Origin: an uncultured Cellvibrio sp.
GTDB taxonomy: Bacteria; Pseudomonadota; Gammaproteobacteria; Pseudomonadales; Cellvibrionaceae
Direction of reading: 5' to 3'
Assembly: GCA_946480695.1 (NCBI GenBank)
Contig: CAMLKG010000011.1
Span: 1-64,000, forward strand
DNA length: 64,000 nucleotides
A model generated the notes under the pieces. It searched no databases, was not told where the DNA came from, and saw nothing but the letters and a program-made list of their open reading frames with translations. The translations under genes were made by a program, and so were the position numbers. Of this stretch, positions 40,244-48,899 are shown piece by piece; position 1 is the first letter of the stretch; each line of letters starts with the position of its first letter.

Positions 40244-41790
40244 TGCGTGTAATGATCATTATGGGAGCGCTTGTGGCAGCACTATTTTCGCTACTGTTTG
40301 TTTTTTTTCAGCAGGGAAGTATGGAGCAAAGAGAACACGCTCCTTCGGAGAAAAAAAATCACTATCGCTTTGTGAAAGTCAATTGCTGGTTCGATGCCGA
40401 TTGGCAAGCGAATATTGATTGCGGTGAATTGCATACACCCGACACGCAAGGTCAATTCACCTTGCCGGTAGTAGTGCTGCGCTCAGAGCATCCGCAAGCA
40501 CAACCTGATCCGATTGTTTACTTGCAAGGAGGCCCGGGAGCAAGCGCGGGTTTGCATACGGAGGGAATTAAACGCTGGTTGAGCTGGATGCGCCTGGCGA
40601 ATACCAAACGCGATTTAATCTTAATCGATACCCGTGGTACAGGCCGCAGCAAACCGGCGCTGGTGTGTGCAGATTACAATCGTACCAACCAGCAATTGCT
40701 GCGCGAAAATAAAACATTGGGTGAAGAATTGTCGCAAACATATGCAGTGACGACCCAATGCTTTAATAACGCGGCGCAGCATAATCCGTCATTGGATTAT
40801 CGCCACTTCGGTACCCAATTATCTGCGCAAGATATAAGGGCGCTTATGGCGCAATTGGAATACGCAGAGTGGAATATTATCGGCGTTTCCTACGGAACGC
40901 GCCTGGCATTGGAAATTGCGCGCCAGGAACAAATAACACCGCAGGGAGTTCGATTAAAATCAATAGTGCTGGATTCAATTTACCCGGCCGGTTATGGCGG
41001 TGTGCAAACCTGGCCGAGGGTATTGGATGAGGCGGTGCAAAATTTTTTGACCGGTTGTGCTGAACGATTGGAGTGTGCGAAAAAAAATGGACTCCAAAAA
41101 ATGGATTTACAAAAACTATTTCTGGCTGCCCTGGATCGGTTGCGTAGCAACCCCATGCAGCTCGTGATCAAGCATTGGGATGGTGAAGTCCCGATCAATT
41201 GGGTAATGAATGACCATCGGTTTGTATCGATTATTTTTGCCGGGATTTATGATCCGGCTGACTGGTCCAAAATTATGGATGCCATACAAGGCGTAAATGA
41301 AGGGCGCAGTGATATGGTAAAACCATTGGCCGAACCCTATTTGAACCAGAGTGTCAGTGCGGATTTTAATAGCCTGACATTTACCGCTGTGGACTGTGCC
41401 GACAACCCGGTGTTGCCTGAAGCTGAGTATTTGGCGACTGTTGCCAATTTCCCCTTGTTGCAAGTCTATACGCGCGATCAATGGCGTTATCAGTCGTGTC
41501 ACGAATTGCGCACTAAAGCTCCTCTGCAATTAACCCGGCCCAATGTACCCACGTTAATTTTAGCGGGCGCAAAAGACCCAATTACCCCGGTAAATTGGGC
41601 AAAGGAAATTCATCAACGTTGGCCGGAAACCCAACTGCGCATAAATGAAAACCTGGCGCATTCGGTACTGGGAAGTGATATTTGCGTACTGGAGAACCTG
41701 GAGAAATTTTTTGATCAGCCACAAGCTGCATTTACCGCCTGCACCCAAATTGCGAAAGCTACATCCGATATTCCTGTTGCGAGAAAATAA
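40243..41790 (+). CDS. Alpha/beta hydrolase, TAP-like peptidase
   Basis: 515 residues from the ATG overlapping the previous stop. The N-terminal hydrophobic segment (about 1-24) is a signal peptide or membrane anchor, suggesting periplasmic location. YLQGGPGASAG is the oxyanion motif of proline-iminopeptidase/tripeptidyl aminopeptidases, the nucleophile is in IGVSYGTRLALE, and PTLILAGAKDPITPVNWA plus LAHSVLG give the acid and His of a TAP-like C-terminal domain. Several Cys suggest disulphides. Substrate unknown. Confidence 0.87.
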   Translation: MRVMIIMGALVAALFSLLFVFFQQGSMEQREHAPSEKKNHYRFVKVNCWFDADWQANIDCGELHTPDTQGQFTLPVVVLRSEHPQAQPDPIVYLQGGPGASAGLHTEGIKRWLSWMRLANTKRDLILIDTRGTGRSKPALVCADYNRTNQQLLRENKTLGEELSQTYAVTTQCFNNAAQHNPSLDYRHFGTQLSAQDIRALMAQLEYAEWNIIGVSYGTRLALEIARQEQITPQGVRLKSIVLDSIYPAGYGGVQTWPRVLDEAVQNFLTGCAERLECAKKNGLQKMDLQKLFLAALDRLRSNPMQLVIKHWDGEVPINWVMNDHRFVSIIFAGIYDPADWSKIMDAIQGVNEGRSDMVKPLAEPYLNQSVSADFNSLTFTAVDCADNPVLPEAEYLATVANFPLLQVYTRDQWRYQSCHELRTKAPLQLTRPNVPTLILAGAKDPITPVNWAKEIHQRWPETQLRINENLAHSVLGSDICVLENLEKFFDQPQAAFTACTQIAKATSDIPVARK

Positions 41791-41819
41791 AAAAGCCGCA
41801 ATCAATGCGGCTTTTTTTT
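41789..41819. terminator. Bidirectional terminator hydrolase/tRNA-Asn
   Basis: Stem AAAAAAGCCGCA with TGCGGCTTTTTTTT and a short loop, beginning at the hydrolase stop codon. T-runs occur on both strands, so it also ends the tRNA-Asn transcript from the minus strand. Confidence 0.9.
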
Positions 41820-41867
41820 AATTAAACGCACAATATTTATTGCGCGCTCTTTCAATAATCCGGAGTC

Positions 41868-41943
41868 TGGCTCCGCCTGCTGGACTCGAACCAGCGACCC
41901 AATGATTAACAGTCATTTGCTCTACCGACTGAGCTAAGGCGGA
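41868..41943 (-). tRNA. tRNA-Asn(GTT), copy 1
   Basis: 76 nt including an encoded CCA. The acceptor stem TCCGCCT/AGGCGGA, D-arm AGCTCAGTCGGTAGAGC, anticodon loop CTGTTAA (GTT) and T-arm GGTTCGAGTCC are all present. Identical to copy 2. Confidence 0.98.
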
Positions 41944-41970
41944 GTGGCGGCCTCACACGAGACGGCGCGC

Positions 41971-41999
41971 ATGATAACGATGCACATAATTTTGGTCAA
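41971..41999 (-). promoter_or_regulatory. Promoter of tRNA-Asn copy 1
   Basis: Minus-strand TTGACC, 17 bp, TATCAT, then a GC-rich discriminator GCGCGCC, the pattern of growth-rate and stringently controlled stable RNA promoters. Confidence 0.85.
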
Positions 42000-42036
42000 C
42001 GATTTTGGTGTGTATAAATAATGGAATAAGAAAATA

Positions 42037-42059
42037 AAAAAGGCGCTGTTGCGCCTTTT
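42037..42059 (-). terminator. Terminator after ppnP
   Basis: Stem AAAAGGCGC/GCGCCTTTT with a 4-nt loop and a T-run in the minus direction, 28 bp past the ppnP stop. Confidence 0.85.
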
Positions 42060-42086
42060 ATCATTAGACCTTGTGCAATTGAAATA

Positions 42087-42368
42087 CTATTCGTATTTAC
42101 ACAAATAAGATGTTTCAACGTCAGCAGTCACCTTGAAGCGTTTGTTGGCCTCAACAATGAAGGTCTGGCCAGCCGCAAAGGTCTGTGCTTTATCACTGCC
42201 CGGCAATACAACGGTGAGGCTACCGGTTACTACCGTCATATATTCTTTTTGGCTGGTGCCGAATTCATAATCGCCCTTGGCCATAACACCAACAGTGGCG
42301 GGCAGGGTTTCGGTTTGGAATGCGATGGATTTAACCGCGCCACCGAAGTATTCATTCACTTTAAACAT
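42087..42368 (-). CDS. ppnP: Pyrimidine/purine nucleoside phosphorylase PpnP
   Basis: 93-residue cupin-like enzyme that phosphorolyses several nucleosides. [40 protein letters not shown] and the C-terminal TSYLCKYE are characteristic. The start at 42368 has GGAG 6 bases upstream; an ATG 12 bp earlier lies on the GGAG itself and is unlikely. It sits alone between two identical tRNA-Asn genes. Confidence 0.93.
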   Translation of the reverse strand: MFKVNEYFGGAVKSIAFQTETLPATVGVMAKGDYEFGTSQKEYMTVVTGSLTVVLPGSDKAQTFAAGQTFIVEANKRFKVTADVETSYLCKYE

Positions 42369-42462
42369 GGGATGCTCCATAAACGGGGATATTGGTCATG
42401 TAAGCCGTAGGGGTACAACAGTTACGGATACATCATTTAACGGTCGCAAAAGTGTCGCGCAT

Positions 42463-42491
42463 AAAAAAGGCCGCATTGTTATGCGGCCTTT
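42463..42491 (-). terminator. Terminator after tRNA-Asn copy 2
   Basis: Stem AAAGGCCGCAT/ATGCGGCCTTT with a 4-nt loop; in the minus direction it ends with a run of six T's, 12 bp beyond the tRNA 3' end. Confidence 0.9.
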
Positions 42492-42503
42492 CTCATTTAA
42501 TTC

Positions 42504-42579
42504 TGGCTCCGCCTGCTGGACTCGAACCAGCGACCCAATGATTAACAGTCATTTGCTCTACCGACTGAGCTAAGGCGGA
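42504..42579 (-). tRNA. tRNA-Asn(GTT), copy 2
   Basis: 76 nt, identical base for base to copy 1 including CCA. It has its own promoter and terminator, so it is an independent unit. Confidence 0.98.
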
Positions 42580-42609
42580 TCGGTGACTTCCTCTGCGGAA
42601 GTGGTGCGC

Positions 42610-42638
42610 ATCATATAGAGGCGATTTTAGTTGGTCAA
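42610..42638 (-). promoter_or_regulatory. Promoter of tRNA-Asn copy 2
   Basis: Minus-strand TTGACC, 17 bp, TATGAT. The -35 is the same as for copy 1, but the spacer sequence differs. Confidence 0.85.
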
Positions 42639-42749
42639 CCGTTTTTTTTACCTTTCCTTTGAAAAAATGCCAATGAATTCAAAGCTGTCTATTAATTCCA
42701 CAGGCTGTATTTTTGCTGGGCAATACCGGGTTAGCGGCTATTAAGAAAC

Positions 42750-43811
42750 TTAGTGACAAAGGCTTATTACTTTGAAACTGCCATTATCGACCAGTTTTTT
42801 TACATGGCGGAAAAGCGGGGCGGCTTTGCGCTCCAATGGAATAAATTGGTTTACCACAAACAATGCAATGCCATCAGGTAGCAACAGGTGGTGAGCGTTG
42901 GCCAGGAATTTGTCGGTAAGATCGCCATCCACACTGAATCCCTGGTGAAAGGGTGGGTTGCACAGCAATAGGTCCGCTTTGGCATCTATACCGGAACCGG
43001 CATCGGCGCCAATGACCTGGCCGTTGATCCGGTTGATTTCCAGGTTTTTTGCTGCCACTTGCAACGCCGCGGCATTGTTATCCGTCAGTATCCAGCGATT
43101 GATCCCTGCTGTCGGAGCACGTTGGGCTGCGGCAACCGTCAGGTAGCCGTAACCACAACCCAAATCGAGGCCGGTTTGCGGGGCGGGGCGATCAGCGAGG
43201 GCATTATCCAATTGCGCGATCAACAGGGCGCTACCTGCATCGATTTTATTCCAGCCAAACAGGCCGGGTTTGCTCAACAGGGTTAAATTGGAATCTGGCG
43301 CAATCGGACGCATCAGATCGTAATCGCTGGAATCCAATGCCTGCGCTGGATTAAAGGGTATATTTTTAGTTAATCGCGCGGTATAAACCTGACCCATTTT
43401 TTTAATGGTTTTATCGCAACCCAGTAACACGGCCATTTTTTCTACGTAGGTTTTGGTCCCTTCATTTTTGAAGCCGGATAACCAAAGCTCGCCACCTGCT
43501 TTTAAACAGCGCCAGGCTTGATTCAGTAAATGATGAACCAGTGGCTTTTCTTTGGAGACGCGATAAAAAAATTTATCCAGTGTGCAATCCCCTTGGTGGT
43601 TAAAATCAAAATCGGAAAATTGTACGGATAAACCTTTATTTTTTGCTTGTTCGGCGACATCCCAGCGATTGGTAATCACTTGCACATTGGGATGCGGTAA
43701 CTGTGGTAAGCCATTCGATGCATTTTCATCGGTACACCAGATAATACTCCCGTTATTGTTAGCGCTTATATGCAAAGCATTTATTATCCAATCCAATGCC
43801 TGGTCACTCAT
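42750..43811 (-). CDS. rsmC: RsmC/RlmG-type rRNA guanine-N2 methyltransferase
   Basis: 353 residues made of two methyltransferase-like halves. The N-terminal half is degenerate; the C-terminal half has the SAM motif GLDLGCGYGYLTVAA and catalytic NPPFHQGF. This layout is that of RsmC (16S G1207) and RlmG (23S G1835); I favour RsmC by length and the GLFGWNKIDAGS segment. Its start overlaps the rsuA stop (ATGA), the last gene of the folD-truC-rsuA-rsmC run. Confidence 0.85.
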   Translation of the reverse strand: MSDQALDWIINALHISANNNGSIIWCTDENASNGLPQLPHPNVQVITNRWDVAEQAKNKGLSVQFSDFDFNHQGDCTLDKFFYRVSKEKPLVHHLLNQAWRCLKAGGELWLSGFKNEGTKTYVEKMAVLLGCDKTIKKMGQVYTARLTKNIPFNPAQALDSSDYDLMRPIAPDSNLTLLSKPGLFGWNKIDAGSALLIAQLDNALADRPAPQTGLDLGCGYGYLTVAAAQRAPTAGINRWILTDNNAAALQVAAKNLEINRINGQVIGADAGSGIDAKADLLLCNPPFHQGFSVDGDLTDKFLANAHHLLLPDGIALFVVNQFIPLERKAAPLFRHVKKLVDNGSFKVISLCH

Positions 43812-44503
43812 TGCATGGCTTCCTGTATTTCAATTTCTGTCAATGGTCGATATTCGCCGGGTGCAAGCTGTGGATCCAGTTGGATGTTTCCGATACTTTC
43901 GCGATGAAGTTGCAGCACACGGTTGCCGGTCGCAGCGAACATTCGTTTTACCTGGTGGTATTTTCCTTCATGGATATGCAATCGCGCTGAATGTAATCCA
44001 AGGATTTCCAATTGTGCCGGGCGTGTTAGGTTTTTTTCATTATGTAATTGCACGCCTTCTGCGAACAGCTGGATAACCTCTGCATGGATAGGATTCGCAG
44101 TGGTAACCAGATAAGTTTTTGTGCACTCCTGCCTGGGAGCGGTAATTCGATGATTCCATTGGCCGTCATCCGTCAGCAATACCAGCCCGGTGGTATCCAC
44201 ATCCAAACGACCCGCGATTTGCAATTCCCCCTTGCGCGGAATATCCACTAAATCCAGTACTACAGGATGCTCACTGTCCGTGTTGGCACACACATAACCG
44301 AGGGGTTTATGCAGCATAATGTAACGGTTTTTAAATGGATGAATAAATTGACCATCCAGCATAACCTGCTCATCGCCGCGTAATTTATAGTCCGCCTTGC
44401 CGATAACCTCGCCATTCACGCTTACGCGGGATGCTCTGACAAGCTGTTGGATTTGGGAGCGGGAAAAATCAGTGTACTGGCTCAGGAATTTATCGAGGCG
44501 CAT
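43808..44503 (-). CDS. rsuA: 16S rRNA pseudouridine-516 synthase RsuA
   Basis: 231 residues from the ATG at 44503, the same length as E. coli RsuA. S4 domain at 1-60 (MRLDKFLSQYTDFSRSQIQQLV); catalytic GRLDVDTTGLVLLTDDG with Asp near 102; EGKYHQVKRMFAATGN and LHRESIGNIQLD follow. The start overlaps the truC end by 14 bp, and the stop overlaps the rsmC start. Confidence 0.95.
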   Translation of the reverse strand: MRLDKFLSQYTDFSRSQIQQLVRASRVSVNGEVIGKADYKLRGDEQVMLDGQFIHPFKNRYIMLHKPLGYVCANTDSEHPVVLDLVDIPRKGELQIAGRLDVDTTGLVLLTDDGQWNHRITAPRQECTKTYLVTTANPIHAEVIQLFAEGVQLHNEKNLTRPAQLEILGLHSARLHIHEGKYHQVKRMFAATGNRVLQLHRESIGNIQLDPQLAPGEYRPLTEIEIQEAMQ

Positions 44504-45260
44504 GGGGAAATTGCTCCAGCCAAGGCGATGGGACAGCGTTTTGCCAGCCAAAATGATGCAGTACCCGGGAAAATTTTTGTTCCAACGGTGCGATAAATGT
44601 AATAAAGGTTTGGGTTATTGGATGCTGAAAATGTAATTCGGTAGCCGCTAACATCAATCCGCTACAACCGAATTGTTCCTGGAAAAAACGATTGTGGATT
44701 CCTTTGCCGTGTTTTGCATCGCCAATAATTGGATGGCTAATGTGTTTCAAGTGGCGGCGAATCTGGTGTTTCCTACCGCTCTTGGGCCTGCATTCAACGA
44801 GTGAATAGCGAGTAGAGGGATATTTGTCCACGCTGAAGGGTAACTCAGTAGTGGCCAGGGTTTTGAATTCGGTAATGGCGGGTTGTGCTGGTTTATTGGT
44901 GTGCGCTTTTTTGTCGGTGTATTTATCCCGTTCTTCGATCAATGGATGATCCACTGTTATAGCGGCGGGTGAGTGGCCGCGTACTACAGCAAGGTAAATT
45001 TTCTCTACTAAATGCTGATAAAAGATATCACCCATTTTTTTGGCAATTTCAGCAGAAAGCGCAAAAACCAAAACACCGGCGGTAGGTTTATCCAGTCGGT
45101 GAACGGGAAAGACCTGTTGCCCTATTTGATCGCGGACCAATTGCATTGCAAAGCGTGTTTCATGGCGATCAATTTCACTGCGATGCACTAGCAAACCGCT
45201 CGGTTTATTAATGGCGACTAAATAATCATCGCGGTAGAGGATAGGTAGTGCGTCGGGCAT
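44490..45260 (-). CDS. truC: tRNA pseudouridine-65 synthase TruC
   Basis: 256 residues from the ATG at 45260 (MPDALPILYRDDYLVAINKP). It lacks an S4 domain. The catalytic Asp is in VFPVHRLDKPTAGVLVFA; RPKSGRKHQIRRHLKHISHPIIGD is the TruC-type version of the C-terminal motif. It modifies U65 of tRNA-Ile and tRNA-Asp in E. coli. It overlaps rsuA and lies 66 bp after folD. Confidence 0.92.
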   Translation of the reverse strand: MPDALPILYRDDYLVAINKPSGLLVHRSEIDRHETRFAMQLVRDQIGQQVFPVHRLDKPTAGVLVFALSAEIAKKMGDIFYQHLVEKIYLAVVRGHSPAAITVDHPLIEERDKYTDKKAHTNKPAQPAITEFKTLATTELPFSVDKYPSTRYSLVECRPKSGRKHQIRRHLKHISHPIIGDAKHGKGIHNRFFQEQFGCSGLMLAATELHFQHPITQTFITFIAPLEQKFSRVLHHFGWQNAVPSPWLEQFPHAPR

Positions 45261-45326
45261 AAAAAGGATTACCGTAAAATAGAAAAAGCAGGCATTGCCT
45301 GCTTTTCGCAAAAAACTTGAAAAACC

Positions 45327-46172
45327 TTAACTGATTTTCTTTTCCCCTGAATCCACGGTTTGATAGATCAGGGTATTAATGGTCATCGGGCCAACACCGC
45401 CGGGAACCGGCGTATAAGCCGCAACCCGATTGACCAGGGGTTTCAACTCAACATCACCAACGCCCCCCGGGTGATACCCGGCGTCAACTACGACAGCGCC
45501 ATCTTTAATCCACTCGGCTTTAATAAATTCCGGTTTGCCCACCGCGCCTACCAATATGTCGGCTTGTTTGATAATTGCAGGAAGGTTTTGGGTGCGTGAA
45601 TGGCAAATGGTAACCGTGGCATTGGCGTTTAACAGCATAAGTGCCATGGGTTTTCCCAAAATGGGGCTGCGACCCACGACAACAGCGTGTTTACCGGCCA
45701 ATTCAATTCCATAGGCTTCGAGCAAACGCATAATACCTTTCGGTGTTGCGCAACCATAAGCTTCCTCCCCCATACTCATCCGGCCAAAGCCCAGGCAGGT
45801 TACTCCATCCACATCTTTTTCCGCACTGATGGCATCGAAGCAGGCGCGCTCATCGATTTGATGGGGAACCGGGTGTTGTAACAAAATGCCATGGACATTC
45901 GGATTACTGTTTAACTCACAAATTTTTGCCAGTAATTGCTCGGTGGTTGTTGAGGATGGCATTTCAACTTTAAGTGATTCCATACCAATACGCGTACAAG
46001 CATTACCTTTCATTTTTACGTAAGTGGCAGAAGCGGGATCATCGCCCACAAGAATGGTAGCGAGTATGGGTGTTTGGCCGTTAGTGCGTGCTTTTAACGC
46101 AGCGACGCGTGTGGAGAGTTCCTGTTCGGTTTTTTCGGCAAGGGCTTTGCCATCCAATACGAGTGCGGACAT
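45327..46172 (-). CDS. folD: Methylenetetrahydrofolate dehydrogenase/cyclohydrolase FolD
   Basis: Bifunctional one-carbon enzyme interconverting 5,10-methylene- and 10-formyl-THF. 281 residues from the ATG at 46172. The catalytic Tyr and Lys are in [29 protein letters not shown], the NADP loop [11 protein letters not shown] and the C-terminal [11 protein letters not shown] are diagnostic. It is the first gene of a minus-strand run with truC, rsuA and rsmC. Confidence 0.96.
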   Translation of the reverse strand: MSALVLDGKALAEKTEQELSTRVAALKARTNGQTPILATILVGDDPASATYVKMKGNACTRIGMESLKVEMPSSTTTEQLLAKICELNSNPNVHGILLQHPVPHQIDERACFDAISAEKDVDGVTCLGFGRMSMGEEAYGCATPKGIMRLLEAYGIELAGKHAVVVGRSPILGKPMALMLLNANATVTICHSRTQNLPAIIKQADILVGAVGKPEFIKAEWIKDGAVVVDAGYHPGGVGDVELKPLVNRVAAYTPVPGGVGPMTINTLIYQTVDSGEKKIS

Positions 46173-46388
46173 GGGCGCTATTACCTGTGCAAGATGAAGT
46201 AGGGAAAGGTTAAAAATTTGGCCGGTATTTTCCCACAGCAACCATTGACCGCCAAGGAATTTAATTTTGGAAAAAATTTTGCGGTTTAACAGCGGACCTG
46301 GTAACCACAGATAACAATGAAACGATGGATTATCGATGATGTTCGGAAAATAAAAAAGGGAAGCAGGTGCTTACCTGGAAAGGCTTTA

Positions 46389-46441
46389 AAAATTGGGGTG
46401 GCTGATGGGGCTCGAACCCACGACCACTGGAATCACAATCC
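46389..46441 (-). repeat. Left attachment repeat: tRNA-His 3' fragment
   Basis: 53 bp identical to 48900-48952. It covers tRNA-His from the anticodon arm to the encoded CCA plus 5 flanking bases, but lacks the 5' half of the tRNA; homology stops abruptly inside the anticodon stem. This is the displaced att site of a tyrosine-integrase island. Confidence 0.93.
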
Positions 46442-46486
46442 GTTTTATATGTTTTTTAATAAATAAAATTCAATAAAATCAAATAC

Positions 46487-47080
46487 TTAGTTTTTCATGA
46501 TTTCATCGGATTTGGCTGGGTGCGGCTGGTTTTGACGGCCAAAACCGCTAACGGATTGTGTGTTGGTGCCTGGGGTTAAGTGTTTGGGGGGCAAATGAGC
46601 GACCGCATTGTCATATCTAACGTGGTATGACCAAGGTTTTGGAGTTTCAAAATATTTCCATCGTTGATTATTAAGTGACTGGCGAAGGTGTGTCGCAAAA
46701 CGTGCGATTTCTGACCACTGGGCAACTCAATTTTTGCTCGTTTAAGTGCATTGTCAAAGGTCGATTCAGCCATGCGGGCGCAATTGGGTAAAAGTCGCTT
46801 CACATCAAAGCCTGCGCACTGCATTGATTGCGAGTACCTCATCCAACGGTGGATGGGTTTTCTGCCCCATTGATCACGGTACGGCGGAGGGTGTTGCGCT
46901 GGCGGTCGCAACCAATACGCAAATCACTGTAGCCGTTGTATTCCCTGATCATCATTTTTACTTCCTCACGAGTAGTTTTTCTTGACTCTCTAAGGCTATC
47001 ACTGGGTGCAATTCTGTAAGTAATGAGAAGCAATATTGTGCTCGTTGCGCCAAAGTATTTTTCATCGTAAATTTGTCGCC
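46487..47080 (-). pseudogene. Tyrosine integrase, frameshifted
   Basis: The readable core is LPSGQKSHVLRHTFASHLI then LGHTTLDMTMR, the catalytic Arg/His boxes of a prophage-type integrase. One base is lost directly in the catalytic Tyr codon. After MTMR the expected YAHLPP continues only in another frame (AHLPPKHLTPGTN), which runs to a TAA at 46487. A three-base loss removed part of KLQKILGH. Upstream, TTREEVKMMIREYNGYSDL resembles the region before the first catalytic Arg, then frame changes again. The 5' limit is approximate. Confidence 0.8.
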
Positions 47081-47134
47081 GTCTTTTCGTGGCGGCTTGA
47101 ATCACCTCAGTTTAATATTAACAATTTGAACACG

Positions 47135-47701
47135 TTAATTTAATGGATCAAAAGTTATACCGGTAAGATTTTTGGAGTGGTATAAATCTTTAAATTTATC
47201 GTTACAGTAAAGGACTGAGCAATTGTTTAAATTTGTTTTGAATAAATATTTTTCTTTAATATCGATTGAGTTAAATATAATTTTTTCTTCCTGCAATAAA
47301 TCACCCGAATCGCTAACTTTCATCGCCTTACTTCGAAGTTGATCAGTCATTCCATGCGTTAAACAATTGAATATATAAAAAGTGTCTGTGTTGACCAATA
47401 TCGGCAGGAATTCACCAAATAAGCTCAATGTATCGTTTAGCGCTTCATATGCTTTTGGGGAGAAAATTAAACTACTACCTATCCAAGTGCATATGTCTGG
47501 AATGGGGCCAACAGGTAAATCTTCAATTGGTTTAAATTCAGCATCAAGGCTTTTCCAATGAGGCCCCATTTTAAGGTCTTTGGCATAGAACTGAAGCGTG
47601 TCAAAAATATCAATGTCATCTGGAAAAAAGTCAACCATAACGTAAGGGTCCAGATAAAATCCCTGAAATTTGAAACCGTCATTTCTAATTTCGTAAACCA
47701 T
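47135..47701 (-). CDS. DUF1629/Imm11-family immunity protein
   Basis: 188-residue acidic protein. The pattern LIFSPKAYEALNDTLSLFGEFLPI, then TFYIFNCLT and the C-terminal KFKDLYHSKNLTGITFDPLN, is that of DUF1629/Imm11 immunity proteins of polymorphic toxin systems. It starts 2 bp after the AHH nuclease gene, with GGAATGG in the end of that gene as ribosome site. Inferred role: neutralises the nuclease encoded directly upstream. The frame is intact and AT-rich in codon choice. It is not followed by other genes of a secretion system. Confidence 0.75.
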   Translation of the reverse strand: MVYEIRNDGFKFQGFYLDPYVMVDFFPDDIDIFDTLQFYAKDLKMGPHWKSLDAEFKPIEDLPVGPIPDICTWIGSSLIFSPKAYEALNDTLSLFGEFLPILVNTDTFYIFNCLTHGMTDQLRSKAMKVSDSGDLLQEEKIIFNSIDIKEKYLFKTNLNNCSVLYCNDKFKDLYHSKNLTGITFDPLN

Positions 47702-47703
47702 AT

Positions 47704-48444
47704 TTATTTACCATTCCAATTGTTATCTGGTGGCATTGTGACATGTTTCGGTTGAGTTCCCGATTCTAACATTCCTCGTAAACGTGTTAGAAGATTACGC
47801 ATAATAGATTCATTGGCAGCCCCGCGAATGTTGGTAAACACCCATGCCTCATAATTGTGAGTGTGAATTTCACCGTGTGTTTTTGCATTTGGTGTGCTCC
47901 AGTGTCCGGCATGTTCTTTATTCCTTATCATCCAAACACCATTATCGGGATCGTTTATTCGCAAACCGTGCAAATGTAATTGCACCCGTGCTTGGTATGA
48001 ACTTGGCGTTTTGCCTCTACCCGGCACGATATGGTGCGCGGTGTGCTTGGGGCTTGGTTTTGGCCGACCGTCGGCTCTTAATTTTTCTTCCAGGATATCA
48101 GTCTTGTGGTGCCTTTCTGAGTGCATTGCACCTTGTTTGGCTTTAATGGATTCTCGGTTGTCCCCTTTTTTAATTCTAAGTTCGTCTTTATAGGCATCCA
48201 GGCCAACTTGAATGAAGGCCATGGTCTCAACAAATCTCCTTTCATGATTTAAGTGATTCAACTCGGAATTCATATCGTTGATGCGGGACTTTGCTTGCTC
48301 TGGGCTCTCTAAGCCCGTTTTGGCAGCTTTCGCTTTCGCTTTGTGAAAATTACGACAGGCTTTATCAAACTCTGCCAAGCGTCGTTCGAATGGTGTCATT
48401 TCGTGAATGAGAGGGGATAGGCGCTTGCCATGTAGGTAATCCAT
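47704..48444 (-). CDS. AHH-type nuclease toxin
   Basis: 246 residues. Residues 1-130 are charged and helical (coiled-coil-like, Lys/Glu-rich), with no signal peptide, PAAR, VgrG, LXG or RHS sequence. Residues 134-235 form an AHH/HNH-type nuclease: TAHHIVPGRGK at 135-145 carries the name-giving Ala-His-His, followed by LHLHGLRINDPDNGVWM, then His in EHAGHWSTPN and HGEIHTHNYEAW. AHH domains are usually the tips of large secreted toxins; here the tip is a complete short gene with AGGA upstream of the ATG. The paired Imm11 gene supports toxin function; how it would leave the cell is unknown. Confidence 0.78.
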   Translation of the reverse strand: MDYLHGKRLSPLIHEMTPFERRLAEFDKACRNFHKAKAKAAKTGLESPEQAKSRINDMNSELNHLNHERRFVETMAFIQVGLDAYKDELRIKKGDNRESIKAKQGAMHSERHHKTDILEEKLRADGRPKPSPKHTAHHIVPGRGKTPSSYQARVQLHLHGLRINDPDNGVWMIRNKEHAGHWSTPNAKTHGEIHTHNYEAWVFTNIRGAANESIMRNLLTRLRGMLESGTQPKHVTMPPDNNWNGK

Positions 48445-48899
48445 AAATTATTCCTTTGGTTTTTTCGTAGGGGCGATCATTTATTGATCGCGGCCAATTA
48501 TTTACATAACGGCCATAACTATCAAATCCATTGCTTGGTTATGAGCACTGGCCAACATTTGTGCCTGGCAACGTTCGGGGGTGGGCAAGGGGTGGCTAAA
48601 AATCACTCCTCCCCGACCTGCGGAGGATTTGGAAAATTAAATTCGTGAAATTGAAATTTGCAGCCGAGCCGCACCATTACTGTATTGCGTAACGTGTGTG
48701 CAATTCATAGTTTCAAACGATTAGAAGCAATCTGAATTCAGCCTTCGCATGCAAAATTTCCGCAACGCTAGATTTGGCGGGCTTTCGCTAGGTGGCGACT
48801 TTTACTAAAAAGTTACAAATATAGATAGGTGAGATGACGAGGTTTGCGATCGCTGAATCACGATTATGTGATTGTTTTTAAAGAATTTTTTAGCGAGGG
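48445..48899. other. Non-coding end of the island
   Basis: 455 bp upstream of the nuclease gene. It contains the perfect inverted repeat GCGATCA/TGATCGC at 48473-48491, 29 bp before the nuclease ATG, possibly an operator or leader hairpin, and a C-rich stretch near 48605. I see no credible gene in it. Confidence 0.4.

Noticed and set aside
46389..46441. Second tRNA-His gene
   Set aside because: Only the 3' part is present; D-arm and 5' acceptor strand are missing, so it is an att fragment.
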